NCBI RefSeq assembly: GCF_023520895.1
Contig: NZ_CP026029.1
Coordinates: 6,324,001 to 6,388,000, forward strand
Origin: Paenibacillus sp. PK3_47
GTDB taxonomy: Bacteria; Bacillota; Bacilli; Paenibacillales; Paenibacillaceae
DNA: 64,000 bases
Direction: 5' to 3'
In this document: piece after piece, positions 26,079 through 34,147 of the stretch
Layout of the letters: each line of letters begins with the position of its first letter
Numbering within the stretch: position 1 is the stretch's first letter
Position numbers and translations under genes: made by a program
Notes under the pieces: model-generated
The model's database searches: none
What the model was told of the DNA's origin: nothing
The model's input: the letters and a program-made list of their open reading frames with translations, nothing else

Positions 26079-27567
26079 GCAGAAAGCAGACCGTGAGCTG
26101 CGCCACAAACTGGAGGAAATCAACGCGCCGGATTCTTTGCACGAATTTGCAAGAAACATTGTTCTACACGCTTCGGAGACGGTAAAGGCGGAACATTCCT
26201 GGCGCCGCGGCGGCACAGCGGGACAGTATAGAATGAGAAGAGCAGCAATCGGCCTGACGGCTTGCAGTACAGTGCTGGCCGCGGCCCTATTTACGACTCA
26301 GGTCTCCCCGGTCTTTGCCGGTATGGTAAGCGGCATACCCGGGTTCGCAATCGCGGCGGAATGGCTGGACGGACTTCGCAGCAGGGACGGTGTCCAGAAC
26401 GCCAGCGACCACAATTACCGTCCGTTTGAGCAGGTTGTCCGGCAATTTGCCGATACCAGAGTTACGCTCAGTGATGTATACCTGACAGGTGATAAATTGA
26501 TGTATAAAGCGTTTATCCAGTTCAAGGGAATGGCAGCGCATCTCATGACCCATCCGGACGGCACTGAAGGCCTCGACCAGTATGCAGCGGGTTATCATGT
26601 GCAGAATCTTGATTTTGCGGATGGTGCTGAAACGGGAATACTGCATGTAACCTATGATGAACAAACAGGCGAGCCGGTTATGGCCATACCTGTAGAGCAA
26701 AAGCTGAACCCGGCAAAGGTCAGCGCTTTTCTCGCTGGGGATCCTTCTAAGCTGAGCTTCGCTCTCTATGTTCCCGTTGAGGGACAAGAGGTACCGGACA
26801 AACATATCATTGAAGTGGGCTTTGATAAGACGCAGCTGTTGAAAGATTGGGAGATTGCGGTTAACCGTTCAGTTTCCGTCTCAGGAAATTCAGGCGTCAA
26901 GTCTTTAACAGTGGATAAGCTGCAGATTACACCAGTCAACACGGCTCTGGAAGTGAAGCTGGATGAGGCTGAACGTCACATTTTGAACCTTGATTATGAA
27001 GATCTGCAGCTGGAGCTGACGGACGACAAAGGGAATGTCTATCCGTTCGAAAGCTATTCCCATCTTAAAGAAGTTCCGGGGCGGAGCGGCTCAGACAGGA
27101 TCAGTCTTGTATTTGCGGGCTCTCCATATTTTAATGATGCGGTACAAAGTCTGAATCTGCGTATCGGCAAAATACAGATCTCGCAAATCGGCTCGTTTAT
27201 GCTGACTCCGGGACATGCATCGCCGCAGACCGTCCGTTTCATGGACAAAGATTTGGTAATCTCTGTGCCGCAATACAAGGATGGGATGCTGCAGTTCTCG
27301 GTTCACCAGGATGCAGATAGCCTGAAGGGAATGGAGTTTAACATACCGGCTTACACCGCTGATGTATTAGGTTCTCCAGAGTTATATAAGCGGCTTTATG
27401 TTGATCAGGAGGGATACCGCAGCGGCAGGCTTTATCCTCTGGCAGGAAAGGAAACATACAGTATATCTGTTATGGCACCTGATGAAAAAAATTATAAGAT
27501 CGAGGTTATTTCTGAGCCTGAGCAGGTGGAACTCGGCAAGACATTGCAACTTGACTTACGGGAATAA
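26071..27567 (+). CDS. DUF4179 membrane protein, probable anti-sigma factor
   Basis: 498 residues. The N-terminal 55 residues are cytoplasmic and charged. One membrane helix follows at about 56-80 (AAIGLTACSTVLAAALFTTQ). The long outer part contains the DUF4179 region (VFAGMVSGIPGFAIAAEWLDGL, then a beta-rich sensor) and a C-terminal beta domain. This architecture, encoded directly after and overlapping an ECF sigma gene, is typical of anti-sigma factors in Paenibacillus and Bacillus. It presumably holds the sigma factor at the membrane until an outside signal arrives. No zinc-binding HxxxCxxC is seen, so it is not a ZAS-type anti-sigma. Confidence 0.82.
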   Translation: MFEQKADRELRHKLEEINAPDSLHEFARNIVLHASETVKAEHSWRRGGTAGQYRMRRAAIGLTACSTVLAAALFTTQVSPVFAGMVSGIPGFAIAAEWLDGLRSRDGVQNASDHNYRPFEQVVRQFADTRVTLSDVYLTGDKLMYKAFIQFKGMAAHLMTHPDGTEGLDQYAAGYHVQNLDFADGAETGILHVTYDEQTGEPVMAIPVEQKLNPAKVSAFLAGDPSKLSFALYVPVEGQEVPDKHIIEVGFDKTQLLKDWEIAVNRSVSVSGNSGVKSLTVDKLQITPVNTALEVKLDEAERHILNLDYEDLQLELTDDKGNVYPFESYSHLKEVPGRSGSDRISLVFAGSPYFNDAVQSLNLRIGKIQISQIGSFMLTPGHASPQTVRFMDKDLVISVPQYKDGMLQFSVHQDADSLKGMEFNIPAYTADVLGSPELYKRLYVDQEGYRSGRLYPLAGKETYSISVMAPDEKNYKIEVISEPEQVELGKTLQLDLRE

Positions 27568-27602
27568 ACTTGGCTAATGAAGCCGGGCAAACAGGTAATT
27601 CG

Positions 27603-27631
27603 TTGACAAAGCATGTTATATTTATTAAAAT
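27603..27631 (+). promoter_or_regulatory. Sigma-A promoter of the purine permease leader
   Basis: TTGACA (27603-27608), 17-bp spacer, TAAAAT (27626-27631). Transcription would start near 27638, leaving a leader of about 145 nt before the permease start codon. Confidence 0.7.
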
Positions 27632-27663
27632 TCGAAAGGGGCATCAGGTTAAAACATCTGTTA

Positions 27664-27736
27664 AATCCTAATAAATCCTAAAACGAATATAGGAGCGGTG
27701 ATATTACCATCCTATATGAAGATTAGGATTTTTTTT
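27664..27736 (+). terminator. Leader terminator / attenuator before the NCS2 permease
   Basis: AATCCTAAT (27664-27672) pairs perfectly with ATTAGGATT (27722-27730), directly followed by a run of eight T. Nested inside is ATATAGGA (27687-27694) with TCCTATAT (27710-27717). A second AATCCTAA at 27674-27681 could compete for the same arm. The leader does not contain the conserved core of the purine riboswitch, so the controlling factor is unknown. Confidence 0.65.
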
Positions 27737-27782
27737 GTTTTCAACTCAGAACATAATTTGCAGGCTGGAGGCTGGCTTTACC

Positions 27783-29081
27783 ATGGACAACTGGTTCAAA
27801 CTGAAAGAAAGAGGCACGAGCGTTTCAACAGAAATTATTGCCGGGATCACAACATTTTTCACGATGGTATACATAGTGATCGTTAACCCGGGTATACTCA
27901 GCAGCACCGGGATGGATTTTAACGGAGTATTCATTGCTACAGTGGTGGCGAGCATTGTCGCGACTCTGATCATGGGGCTGTGGTCCAATTATCCGATCGT
28001 CCTGGCACCCGGGATGGGATTAAATGCATTTTTTGCCTATAGTGTAGTTGCGGGATACGGGGTAACCTGGCAGGTTGCACTCGGGGCTGTATTTATCGCA
28101 GGGCTTTTATTTATCATTTTATCGCTTACCTCATTTCGTTATATGCTGCTTGATGCCATTCCTGCAAGCTTGAAGCATGCAATAACAGCAGGGATCGGAC
28201 TGTTTATTACAACGGTAGGACTGCAAAATGCCGGAATTATCGTCGCTTCCGAATCCAATCTGATTTCTATCGGAAATCTGGCCGAGCCCATGACTTACCT
28301 GACCATAATCGGACTCCTTATTACAGTCGTCCTGATGGCTTACAATGTTAAAGGTTATCTGTTCATCGGAATGGTGATTACAGCAATCCTTGCCTGGATG
28401 ATGGGCTTGTTTCAAATGCCGGAATCCATTATGTCCGTACCGCAGGGGCTCACGTCTACGGCTTTCCATCTGGACCTGGCAGGCGTATTCACAAATGGCT
28501 TGTATACCATTATCTTCACCTTCCTGCTCATTACGCTGTTTGATACGACAGGAACGATGCTCGGTGTCGCCGAACAGGCAGGACTGCTTAAAGACGGGAA
28601 ATTCCCGCGTTCTCGCGGCGCGCTGCTGGCAGATGCGGTAGGGACTACCACCGGTGCTTTGCTCGGAACAAGTCCTACATCGGCTTATATCGAGTCCAGC
28701 ACAGGAGTGGCTGCAGGCGGGAGAACAGGACTGACGGCGGTGACGGTAAGTGTGCTGCTTGCGCTTACTTTGTTCTTTACACCTATCGTAAGTGTGATAT
28801 CCGGCATTCCGGCAATCACTTCACCGGCATTAATTATTGTCGGGTACTTTATGATCAACGTGATCAGCAAAATCAAGTGGGATGATCTCGAAGAAGCCTT
28901 TCCTGCTTTCCTGATTATCATCCTCACTCCGCTGACACACAGTATTGCAACAGGCATCGGCGTCGGGTTCATTTTCTATCCGGTACTCAAGCTGCTTCGT
29001 GGAAAAGGCAAAGATGTGCATCCGGTTTTCTATATTTTTGCGGTATTGTTCTTCATCCAGCTTGTATTCCTCGACCACTAA
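27783..29081 (+). CDS. NCS2-family purine permease (guanine/hypoxanthine type)
   Basis: 432 residues from ATG 27783, with GGAGG 11 bases upstream. About 12-14 helices. It carries the AzgA/PbuG subfamily signatures: EIIAGITTFFTMVYIVIVNP at the N-terminus, GMGLNAFFAY, the substrate-site segment LFDTTGTMLGVAEQAG, and GTSPTSAYIESSTGVAAGGRTG. It imports guanine, hypoxanthine or adenine by proton symport. A promoter and a leader terminator precede it, indicating attenuation in response to a purine-related signal. A terminator at 29092-29125 ends the unit. The family is clear; the preferred base is not. Confidence 0.93.
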   Translation: MDNWFKLKERGTSVSTEIIAGITTFFTMVYIVIVNPGILSSTGMDFNGVFIATVVASIVATLIMGLWSNYPIVLAPGMGLNAFFAYSVVAGYGVTWQVALGAVFIAGLLFIILSLTSFRYMLLDAIPASLKHAITAGIGLFITTVGLQNAGIIVASESNLISIGNLAEPMTYLTIIGLLITVVLMAYNVKGYLFIGMVITAILAWMMGLFQMPESIMSVPQGLTSTAFHLDLAGVFTNGLYTIIFTFLLITLFDTTGTMLGVAEQAGLLKDGKFPRSRGALLADAVGTTTGALLGTSPTSAYIESSTGVAAGGRTGLTAVTVSVLLALTLFFTPIVSVISGIPAITSPALIIVGYFMINVISKIKWDDLEEAFPAFLIIILTPLTHSIATGIGVGFIFYPVLKLLRGKGKDVHPVFYIFAVLFFIQLVFLDH

Positions 29082-29091
29082 ATTACGTAAG

Positions 29092-29125
29092 GAGAGCTCC
29101 TGATACAGGCGGCTCTCTTTTTTTT
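29092..29125 (+). terminator. Terminator after the purine permease
   Basis: GAGAGC (29092-29097) and GCTCTC (29112-29117) form the stem, followed by about eight T. Confidence 0.82.
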
Positions 29126-29230
29126 GTGTGAGTGATAAATCTCATAATTAATGCCAGTAAATATATTCCTTTATGATATTTACTATGTTATGATTCATAG
29201 GTAAATAGAACCAGCAGGAGAGTGTACATA

Positions 29231-29857
29231 ATGAATAAAAAGGTCCTTGTTACTTCTTTACTGTCTTTAATTCTTTTATCCAGTGCAGCAAGCGGGTCAG
29301 CTCATCCAGGGCGGACAGATTCAAATGGCGGTCATACATGCAAGACGAATTGTTCCAAATGGGGTTTAGAGTACGGCGAATATCATTACCATAATGGTGG
29401 CGGGTCTTCCTCAAGTCCTAAACCGTCCAGCAGCTCGGGCAGTTCTTCTTCAGGCAGTTCTTCATCTACCAAAACAACAAAACCGAAAGAAGCCAAACCC
29501 CAATATACGCAATCTTCCCTGAAGGTGTATGTAAACGGACAGAAAATTGATTTTACCAACAAGCCTGTACAATATCAGGGCAGCAATCTGCTTCCTTTAC
29601 GCGACATTGCCGAAGCCATAGATGCATCGTTTACATACGATCCCGCCAGTGCAGCGATTGGCCTGACCAAAGGAAAATTAAAGGTAACCCTAACAATTGG
29701 AAGCAAAACAATATTCAATAACGGTAAATCCGCTGCGCTAAGCCTGGCCCCTAAAGCGATTAACGGAATTACCTATATCCCAATACAAGCCATTACAGGC
29801 CTCGGCGCAACCCTGAAATTAGATTCCAGTAACAATACATTGAATATTGAGATTTAA
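29231..29857 (+). CDS. Secreted protein with YHYH motif and copper-amine-oxidase-type stalk domain
   Basis: 208 residues from ATG 29231, ten bases after AGGAG; a GTG at 29222 is too close to that site. A signal peptide ends near ASGSA (about residue 23). The mature N-terminus has HPGRTDSNGGHTC and YGEYHYHNGG, the YHYH domain pattern, which looks fit for metal binding (His/Cys). A Ser-rich linker (about 55-85) leads to a stalk domain (about 95-205: VNGQKIDFTNKPVQYQGSNLLPLRDIAEAI and GITYIPIQAITGLGA). This domain is abundant on Paenibacillus surfaces. Function unknown, presumably wall or matrix associated. Confidence 0.82.
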   Translation: MNKKVLVTSLLSLILLSSAASGSAHPGRTDSNGGHTCKTNCSKWGLEYGEYHYHNGGGSSSSPKPSSSSGSSSSGSSSSTKTTKPKEAKPQYTQSSLKVYVNGQKIDFTNKPVQYQGSNLLPLRDIAEAIDASFTYDPASAAIGLTKGKLKVTLTIGSKTIFNNGKSAALSLAPKAINGITYIPIQAITGLGATLKLDSSNNTLNIEI

Positions 29858-29869
29858 TACTTGTAAAGA

Positions 29870-29901
29870 AAAAACGCAGCCGGGTGGGCTGCGTTTTTTT
29901 A
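29870..29901. terminator. Bidirectional terminator between YHYH gene and GntR operon
   Basis: AAAAAACGCAGCC-gggt-GGGCTGCGTTTTTTT: GC-rich stem flanked by A-run and T-run. It serves the YHYH gene on the plus strand and the GntR operon on the minus strand. Confidence 0.9.
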
Positions 29902-29918
29902 TATGTCCCGTAATACCT

Positions 29919-30284
29919 TCAATAGATCTCCTTCATAAGCTCAACAACTTCTTCTAAGGTAAGCCCGAAGGATTTGTAATAGGAAGTGTCAACAGTCATC
30001 TGCTTCAAAATCATTTCGTTACGCTTCCGGAGCATTTCACCGGACGAGAGCTCTGTGACAAAACAGCCTTTACCAGTCACCGTATAAATCAAACCGCAGC
30101 GTTCGAGTTCTTCCCATGCTTTTTTCACCGTGATGATACTGACATGGAGCTCGACAGCTGCTTGCCGGATGGGCGGAAGGCTATAGCCGCTTTCCAGCTC
30201 ACCCTTGAGAATTTGGGCGCTGATTTGTTCAAATATCTGTTGATAAATCGGTTTTTCCGAGGTGTTCGAAATCGCAATATTCAT
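29919..30284 (-). CDS. YtrA-subfamily GntR transcriptional regulator
   Basis: 121 residues. The N-terminal winged helix (PIYQQIFEQISAQILKGELESG, then PPIRQAAVELHVSIITVKKAWEELE) is typical of GntR. A short C-terminal tail of about 45 residues marks the YtrA subfamily, whose members repress ABC exporter operons. It is the last gene of a three-gene operon, whereas the regulator usually comes first in such operons. Start overlaps the permease stop by one base. Its likely operator is the palindrome pair at 31803-31831 upstream of the ATPase gene. Confidence 0.9.
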   Translation of the reverse strand: MNIAISNTSEKPIYQQIFEQISAQILKGELESGYSLPPIRQAAVELHVSIITVKKAWEELERCGLIYTVTGKGCFVTELSSGEMLRKRNEMILKQMTVDTSYYKSFGLTLEEVVELMKEIY

Positions 30285-30937
30285 TAAATTTCCACTTTCA
30301 CAAATCGTTTATTGGCAATATGATAAGCGAAAATCGTAAATATTGCAAAAATCCCAAAACCAATGAGCAGGATGCAGAGCTGAACGGCCAAATTGTCGGC
30401 ACCGTTTCCTTTGAACAGCTCATGCACCGCCGGGTTTTGTATACTCAGCCATTCTGCGGCAATCGCGAACAGTGAAGCCGAGGTTACGGATACAATCGTG
30501 GCTGCGCCGTAGTTATAGGCTGTCTTGTAATACATAGGAAAAAAGATCATATTGAAGACCGCCAGCATGACCAGGCATAATCCCCAGAAACCAAAGGTTG
30601 GCGCAAAGAAAATATAGTCCAGATCCGGATACAAACGGACAGTAATGAACCCGTAAATTATGGCGATAACCAGATGCAAGAACTCCAGAATGACCACAAA
30701 GGTTATCCGCGCTTTGACAATATCCTTTTTAGATACAGGCAGCATGCCCGTGAACATCAGATCGTTTTGGCTTTTATATCCCCCGAACATATTCGGTATC
30801 GTAATAAAGCCAAAGTATAGAATAACAATGAAATAAATCCACCCCGGAATTAGCATTAAAGCCCCTGTCAAAAAGGGCAGTACGTAAAAGAAAGGACTTA
30901 CTCCTAATTTGAGTTCCTTCAGCAGCAGGTTATACAT
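30284..30937 (-). CDS. ABC-2 type transporter permease
   Basis: About 217 residues from ATG 30937, which sits nine bases after AAAGG; a further ATG at 30946 abuts that site. It has six hydrophobic segments and the motif NDLMFTGMLPVSKKDIVKARI, characteristic of ABC2_membrane_5 proteins found with YtrA regulators. It pairs with the upstream ATPase as an exporter, probably for a peptide antibiotic or wall-active compound, or as an envelope stress responder. It overlaps the ATPase stop by 8 bp. Confidence 0.85.
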   Translation of the reverse strand: MYNLLLKELKLGVSPFFYVLPFLTGALMLIPGWIYFIVILYFGFITIPNMFGGYKSQNDLMFTGMLPVSKKDIVKARITFVVILEFLHLVIAIIYGFITVRLYPDLDYIFFAPTFGFWGLCLVMLAVFNMIFFPMYYKTAYNYGAATIVSVTSASLFAIAAEWLSIQNPAVHELFKGNGADNLAVQLCILLIGFGIFAIFTIFAYHIANKRFVKVEI

Positions 30938-31784
30938 TGATCTCATCCTTTCTCGAATAGTAAATCATAATCTCTTCAAGATTAGGCAGGGTGGATTTAA
31001 TACCTGAAGACGGATCTAAATCTTTGGTATGAATCAAGCCTGTAAAGCCGAAAGAATTTATTTTGCAGGAAATCAGCCGGTTCTTGACCAGCTCCAGCTG
31101 CTCTTTTTTCCCGTTCAACAGCCGGTATGTATCGACAAAATCTTCTTTCCCTGCGCTGTTAATAATCTGTCCGTTATGGATGTAGGTAATATAATCGGCG
31201 CATTTTTCAAGGTCTGAAGTGATGTGGGTGGAGAAGAGGATGCTGATTTCCCCATCCTGCACAAGCTCTTGGAATATACTCAGCAGATTGTCCCTGGCAG
31301 CCGGATCAAGTCCGCTTGTCGGCTCGTCGAGTATCAGAAGCTTGGCACCGTGCGACAGAGCAATGGCCAGGTTGTATTTGACTTTCATTCCGGTAGATAA
31401 TTGAGCTATTTTTTTATCTTCAACCAGATTAAATTTTTTCAGATATTTATGATAGGTCTCATCATCCCAGTTCCGGTAGAACGTTTTGATTACATTCGTT
31501 AACGTTTTGATTTTACTGCGGGTATAAAAATCAATCTCTCCAAAGGCGTAGCCTATTTCTTGTTTCAATTCGACATTCCGCTCCGTTATATTTTTTCCCA
31601 TAATATGTATCTCGCCGCTGTCCATGCTGATCAGATTCAAAATCGATTTGATCGTCGTGGTTTTGCCCGCACCATTGGAACCGATAAAGCCCATGATATA
31701 ACCTTTTTCCATTTGAAAAGACACGTCTTGCAATGAAAAATGTTCATATTTTTTTGTTAAATTTTTAACATCTAACACAAACAC
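30930..31784 (-). CDS. ABC transporter ATP-binding protein
   Basis: 284 residues from GTG 31784, eight bases after AAGGAG (an in-frame GTG at 31793 overlaps that site). Walker A is GSNGAGKTTT, the signature is IAQLSTGMKVKYN (degenerate LSxGM form seen in YtrB/BcrA-like ATPases), Walker B is LLILDEPTSGLDP, and the switch is FSTHI. First gene of the exporter operon. The promoter region carries a clear palindromic operator (31803-31831), so it is expected to be induced when the GntR repressor is released. Confidence 0.92.
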   Translation of the reverse strand: MFVLDVKNLTKKYEHFSLQDVSFQMEKGYIMGFIGSNGAGKTTTIKSILNLISMDSGEIHIMGKNITERNVELKQEIGYAFGEIDFYTRSKIKTLTNVIKTFYRNWDDETYHKYLKKFNLVEDKKIAQLSTGMKVKYNLAIALSHGAKLLILDEPTSGLDPAARDNLLSIFQELVQDGEISILFSTHITSDLEKCADYITYIHNGQIINSAGKEDFVDTYRLLNGKKEQLELVKNRLISCKINSFGFTGLIHTKDLDPSSGIKSTLPNLEEIMIYYSRKDEINV

Positions 31785-31802
31785 CGGCCTCACTCCTTAA
31801 AA

Positions 31803-31831
31803 ATATTGTGTATGTTGTGCATGCACAATAT
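31803..31831 (-). promoter_or_regulatory. GntR (YtrA-type) operator before the exporter operon
   Basis: Two overlapping palindromes: TTGTGCATGCACAA (31815-31828, perfect) and ATATTGTG (31803-31810) with CACAATAT (31824-31831). The site lies just upstream of the AAGGAG site of the ATPase gene and is the best candidate for binding by the co-encoded GntR protein. Confidence 0.65.
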
Positions 31832-31851
31832 ATCATCAAGACAGCAAGGTG

Positions 31852-32733
31852 TCAAATGCGAATTTGATTTCGCAGCTCCTCTAGAAATTTTTTTGCTGCA
31901 CTAGAGAACACCTGATGCTTTTTCCATATCACATTTAAATTGGCCTCCAGTCCGGGGTTTAATGGTTTGAAGCAAAGCTTGCTGTTCCCGGAAGTATTAA
32001 TAAGCTTGTCTATACATAAGGCATAACCAATCCCTTCCTCAACCATTAATGCAGCATTGTACAGCAGGTTGTAGGTCCCCACAACATTTAATCCTTCGAT
32101 ATCCTGACCCAACCATCCTGACAATTCATTGCTGACTGCAGTTTGCCGGGAGATAAGCAGAGGTTTATCTGTTAAATCCGCAGGCTCGACAAAAGGTCTA
32201 TCCGCCAGTTCACTATCCTTTCGCATCAATACGCCCCATACATCTACAGCAGGCAGTTTTACGTAGTCATATTTTTGTTTGTCAGCGGGTTCAATTACAA
32301 TACCGAAGTCTAATAATCCGCTGTCTAACTTGTCGCTGATATCATCCGCATTGCCGCTAAATAAATGAAACTGGATATCCGGATACTTTTCCAGCAATGA
32401 TTTGAACGTTCTGGCAATCAGCTGCACCGCTTCAGTTTCTCCCGCGCCAATGTATATTTCTCCGCTGATAAAAGATGATGTTTGTTTGAAATTCGCTTCC
32501 GTTTTATCTACTAATTCAACAATATCCTTGGCACTTTTCAGCAAAAACCTTCCTTCGTCGGTCAAGGTGATTTTCCGGTTTCCCCTGGTAAACAGAACAG
32601 CCCCCAGTTCCTTTTCCAATTCACCTAACTGTCTTGATAACGATGGCTGTGACAAATGCAAATATTGAGCTGCAGCTGAAATGCTCTGCTCGCTCGCTAC
32701 CGCAATAAAATATTTTAGCAAACGGATATCCAT
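31852..32733 (-). CDS. LysR-family transcriptional regulator
   Basis: 293 residues. The N-terminal helix-turn-helix reads MDIRLLKYFIAVASEQSISAA-AQYLHLSQPSLSRQLGELEKELG, and the rest is the two-lobed LysR substrate-binding domain (VQLIARTFKSLLEKYPDIQFHLFSG). AAGGAGG lies five bases before the ATG. It is divergent from the O-acetyltransferase gene across 123 bp, so that gene is the probable target. The effector is unknown. Its stop lies close to the GntR operator region of the neighbouring operon. Confidence 0.92.
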   Translation of the reverse strand: MDIRLLKYFIAVASEQSISAAAQYLHLSQPSLSRQLGELEKELGAVLFTRGNRKITLTDEGRFLLKSAKDIVELVDKTEANFKQTSSFISGEIYIGAGETEAVQLIARTFKSLLEKYPDIQFHLFSGNADDISDKLDSGLLDFGIVIEPADKQKYDYVKLPAVDVWGVLMRKDSELADRPFVEPADLTDKPLLISRQTAVSNELSGWLGQDIEGLNVVGTYNLLYNAALMVEEGIGYALCIDKLINTSGNSKLCFKPLNPGLEANLNVIWKKHQVFSSAAKKFLEELRNQIRI

Positions 32734-32856
32734 ATCGGCCTCCTTCTATAGCCATTAAGCATAGTTGAGTATTTAGTATAGGTATTTGTTATATATATTT
32801 TCACGTCTTATGATAAAAATCAAATATAAGTAAAAAAGAGAAGGGTGGGTACGGTA

Positions 32857-33426
32857 ATGGAGATGCAGCAATTTTTGGATTATTGCAGACAAGGGAATCC
32901 TGTTTCAGGAGAGGATAAGGAGCTTCATCACTTGTTATTGCAATGCAGCTTTGAAGCCCAAAGGATCACCATGGCACTGAATACGTCTTTTCATACCAGA
33001 GAAGAGATTGTGGAGATTTTCAGTGAACTCACAGGGAACAAAGTGGATGATTCCTTCACGTGTTTTCCGCCATTCTATACGGATTTCGGAAAAAATATTG
33101 TTATTGGTAAAAATGTGTTTTTCAATACAGGATGCTCTTTTCAGGACAGGGGAGGCATCAGCATCGGAGACGGCTCATTCCTCGGCATGAATGTTACGGT
33201 CGCTACACTGAATCATGGCCTGGCCTTAGAAACCAGAAATACAACCAATTCATTTCCCGTAATTATTGGCGACAATGTATGGATCGGATCCAATGCAACA
33301 ATACTGCCGGGAGTGACGATTGGAAACAATTCTGTGATAGGCGCAGGATCTGTCGTAACTAAGGATGTCCCGGAAAATACTGTAGCTGCTGGCGTTCCGG
33401 CAAAATTTATTAAAATGATCGATTAA
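32857..33426 (+). CDS. Sugar O-acetyltransferase (maltose/galactoside type, hexapeptide repeat)
   Basis: 189 residues from ATG 32857. The N-terminal Mac domain is short. The C-terminal left-handed beta-helix shows hexapeptide turns: FGKNIVIGKNVFFNTGCSF, ISIGDGSFLGMNVTVATLNHG (catalytic His in the NHG motif), VIIGDNVWIGSNATILPGVTIG and VIGAGSVVTKDVPENTVAAG. It transfers acetyl from acetyl-CoA to a hydroxyl of a sugar or similar acceptor in the cytoplasm. It is probably under control of the divergent LysR gene. The acceptor cannot be told from sequence. Confidence 0.9.
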   Translation: MEMQQFLDYCRQGNPVSGEDKELHHLLLQCSFEAQRITMALNTSFHTREEIVEIFSELTGNKVDDSFTCFPPFYTDFGKNIVIGKNVFFNTGCSFQDRGGISIGDGSFLGMNVTVATLNHGLALETRNTTNSFPVIIGDNVWIGSNATILPGVTIGNNSVIGAGSVVTKDVPENTVAAGVPAKFIKMID

Positions 33427-33431
33427 CATAA

Positions 33432-33977
33432 TCACAGGTTCCTGTCCAGCAATATCCCCATCTGCTCAGCTACAAGTTCGGAGGGTTCAATTAATCCGCC
33501 CATAATCCAGCCTATGATAGTCTCTACTATGGCAGCTCCGAAAAATTTGAGAATGATATCCTTACGCATTCCCTGATTTATTCCTTCGTCTACTTTTACA
33601 TCGCCCTCCAGCTCATCAATGACAAACGCCAGAAATTGGCTGCGGAAGGCGAGGGCTCCTTTACTGGCTAAAAGGGTCGAAAAGAAGGGATAGTTCGTTT
33701 CAAAATATTTACACCACATCAGGTTACCCTCAGCAAAGCTCAGATCAGCCGCTGCTCTGCACAGCATCCTCAGTTCATTGATATGCTCTGCAATCAGCTT
33801 GTCCAGCAGGTCAAACTTATCCAGATAATGATCATAAATGGTCCTGCGGCCGACGTTCGCTCTGTCAGAGATATCCTGTATGGTAATCTGGTCGAAGCTT
33901 TTTTCAGCCATGAGTTCAATAAAAGCTTTTTTGATCGCTTCTTGAGACTTTAGAATTCTTCTGTCTACTTTGGGCAC
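33432..33977 (-). CDS. TetR-family transcriptional regulator
   Basis: 181 residues, start GTG 33977 (a weak site AGGAA lies directly before it, so the start is not certain). The helix-turn-helix is ITIQDISDRANVGRRTIYDHYLDKFDLLDKLI. The C-terminus matches the TetR_C DUF of AcrR/YxaF-like proteins. It is divergent from the aldo/keto reductase-cupin operon, and two copies of TGTGCGGTAACRCA lie in the shared intergenic region, so it is the likely repressor of that operon and of itself. It converges with the acetyltransferase gene with only 5 bp between stops. Confidence 0.9.
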   Translation of the reverse strand: MPKVDRRILKSQEAIKKAFIELMAEKSFDQITIQDISDRANVGRRTIYDHYLDKFDLLDKLIAEHINELRMLCRAAADLSFAEGNLMWCKYFETNYPFFSTLLASKGALAFRSQFLAFVIDELEGDVKVDEGINQGMRKDIILKFFGAAIVETIIGWIMGGLIEPSELVAEQMGILLDRNL

Positions 33978-34025
33978 TTCCTATCACCAGGCTCTCTAAA
34001 AAATATCGTACATTTATAAAGGATT

Positions 34026-34112
34026 TGTGCGGTAACACACAAAACACGGGATTCTGATTATTGAAGATGGCTTCTAATCATTTTATATTATACACAAATG
34101 TGCGGTAACGCA
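34026..34112. promoter_or_regulatory. Two TetR operator candidates
   Basis: TGTGCGGTAACACA (34026-34039) and TGTGCGGTAACGCA (34099-34112) are near-identical imperfect palindromes 73 bp apart, about seven helical turns. The second follows a -10-like TATTAT and overlaps the expected start region of the reductase operon; the first is close to the TetR gene start. Confidence 0.6.
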
Positions 34113-34147
34113 ATACGATGCGAAATAGTTTATAAAGGAGATACATT

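Noticed and set aside
27632..27782. Guanine/adenine riboswitch before the NCS2 permease
   Set aside because: The conserved junction and loop bases of the purine aptamer are not found; only the promoter and terminator architecture supports regulation.
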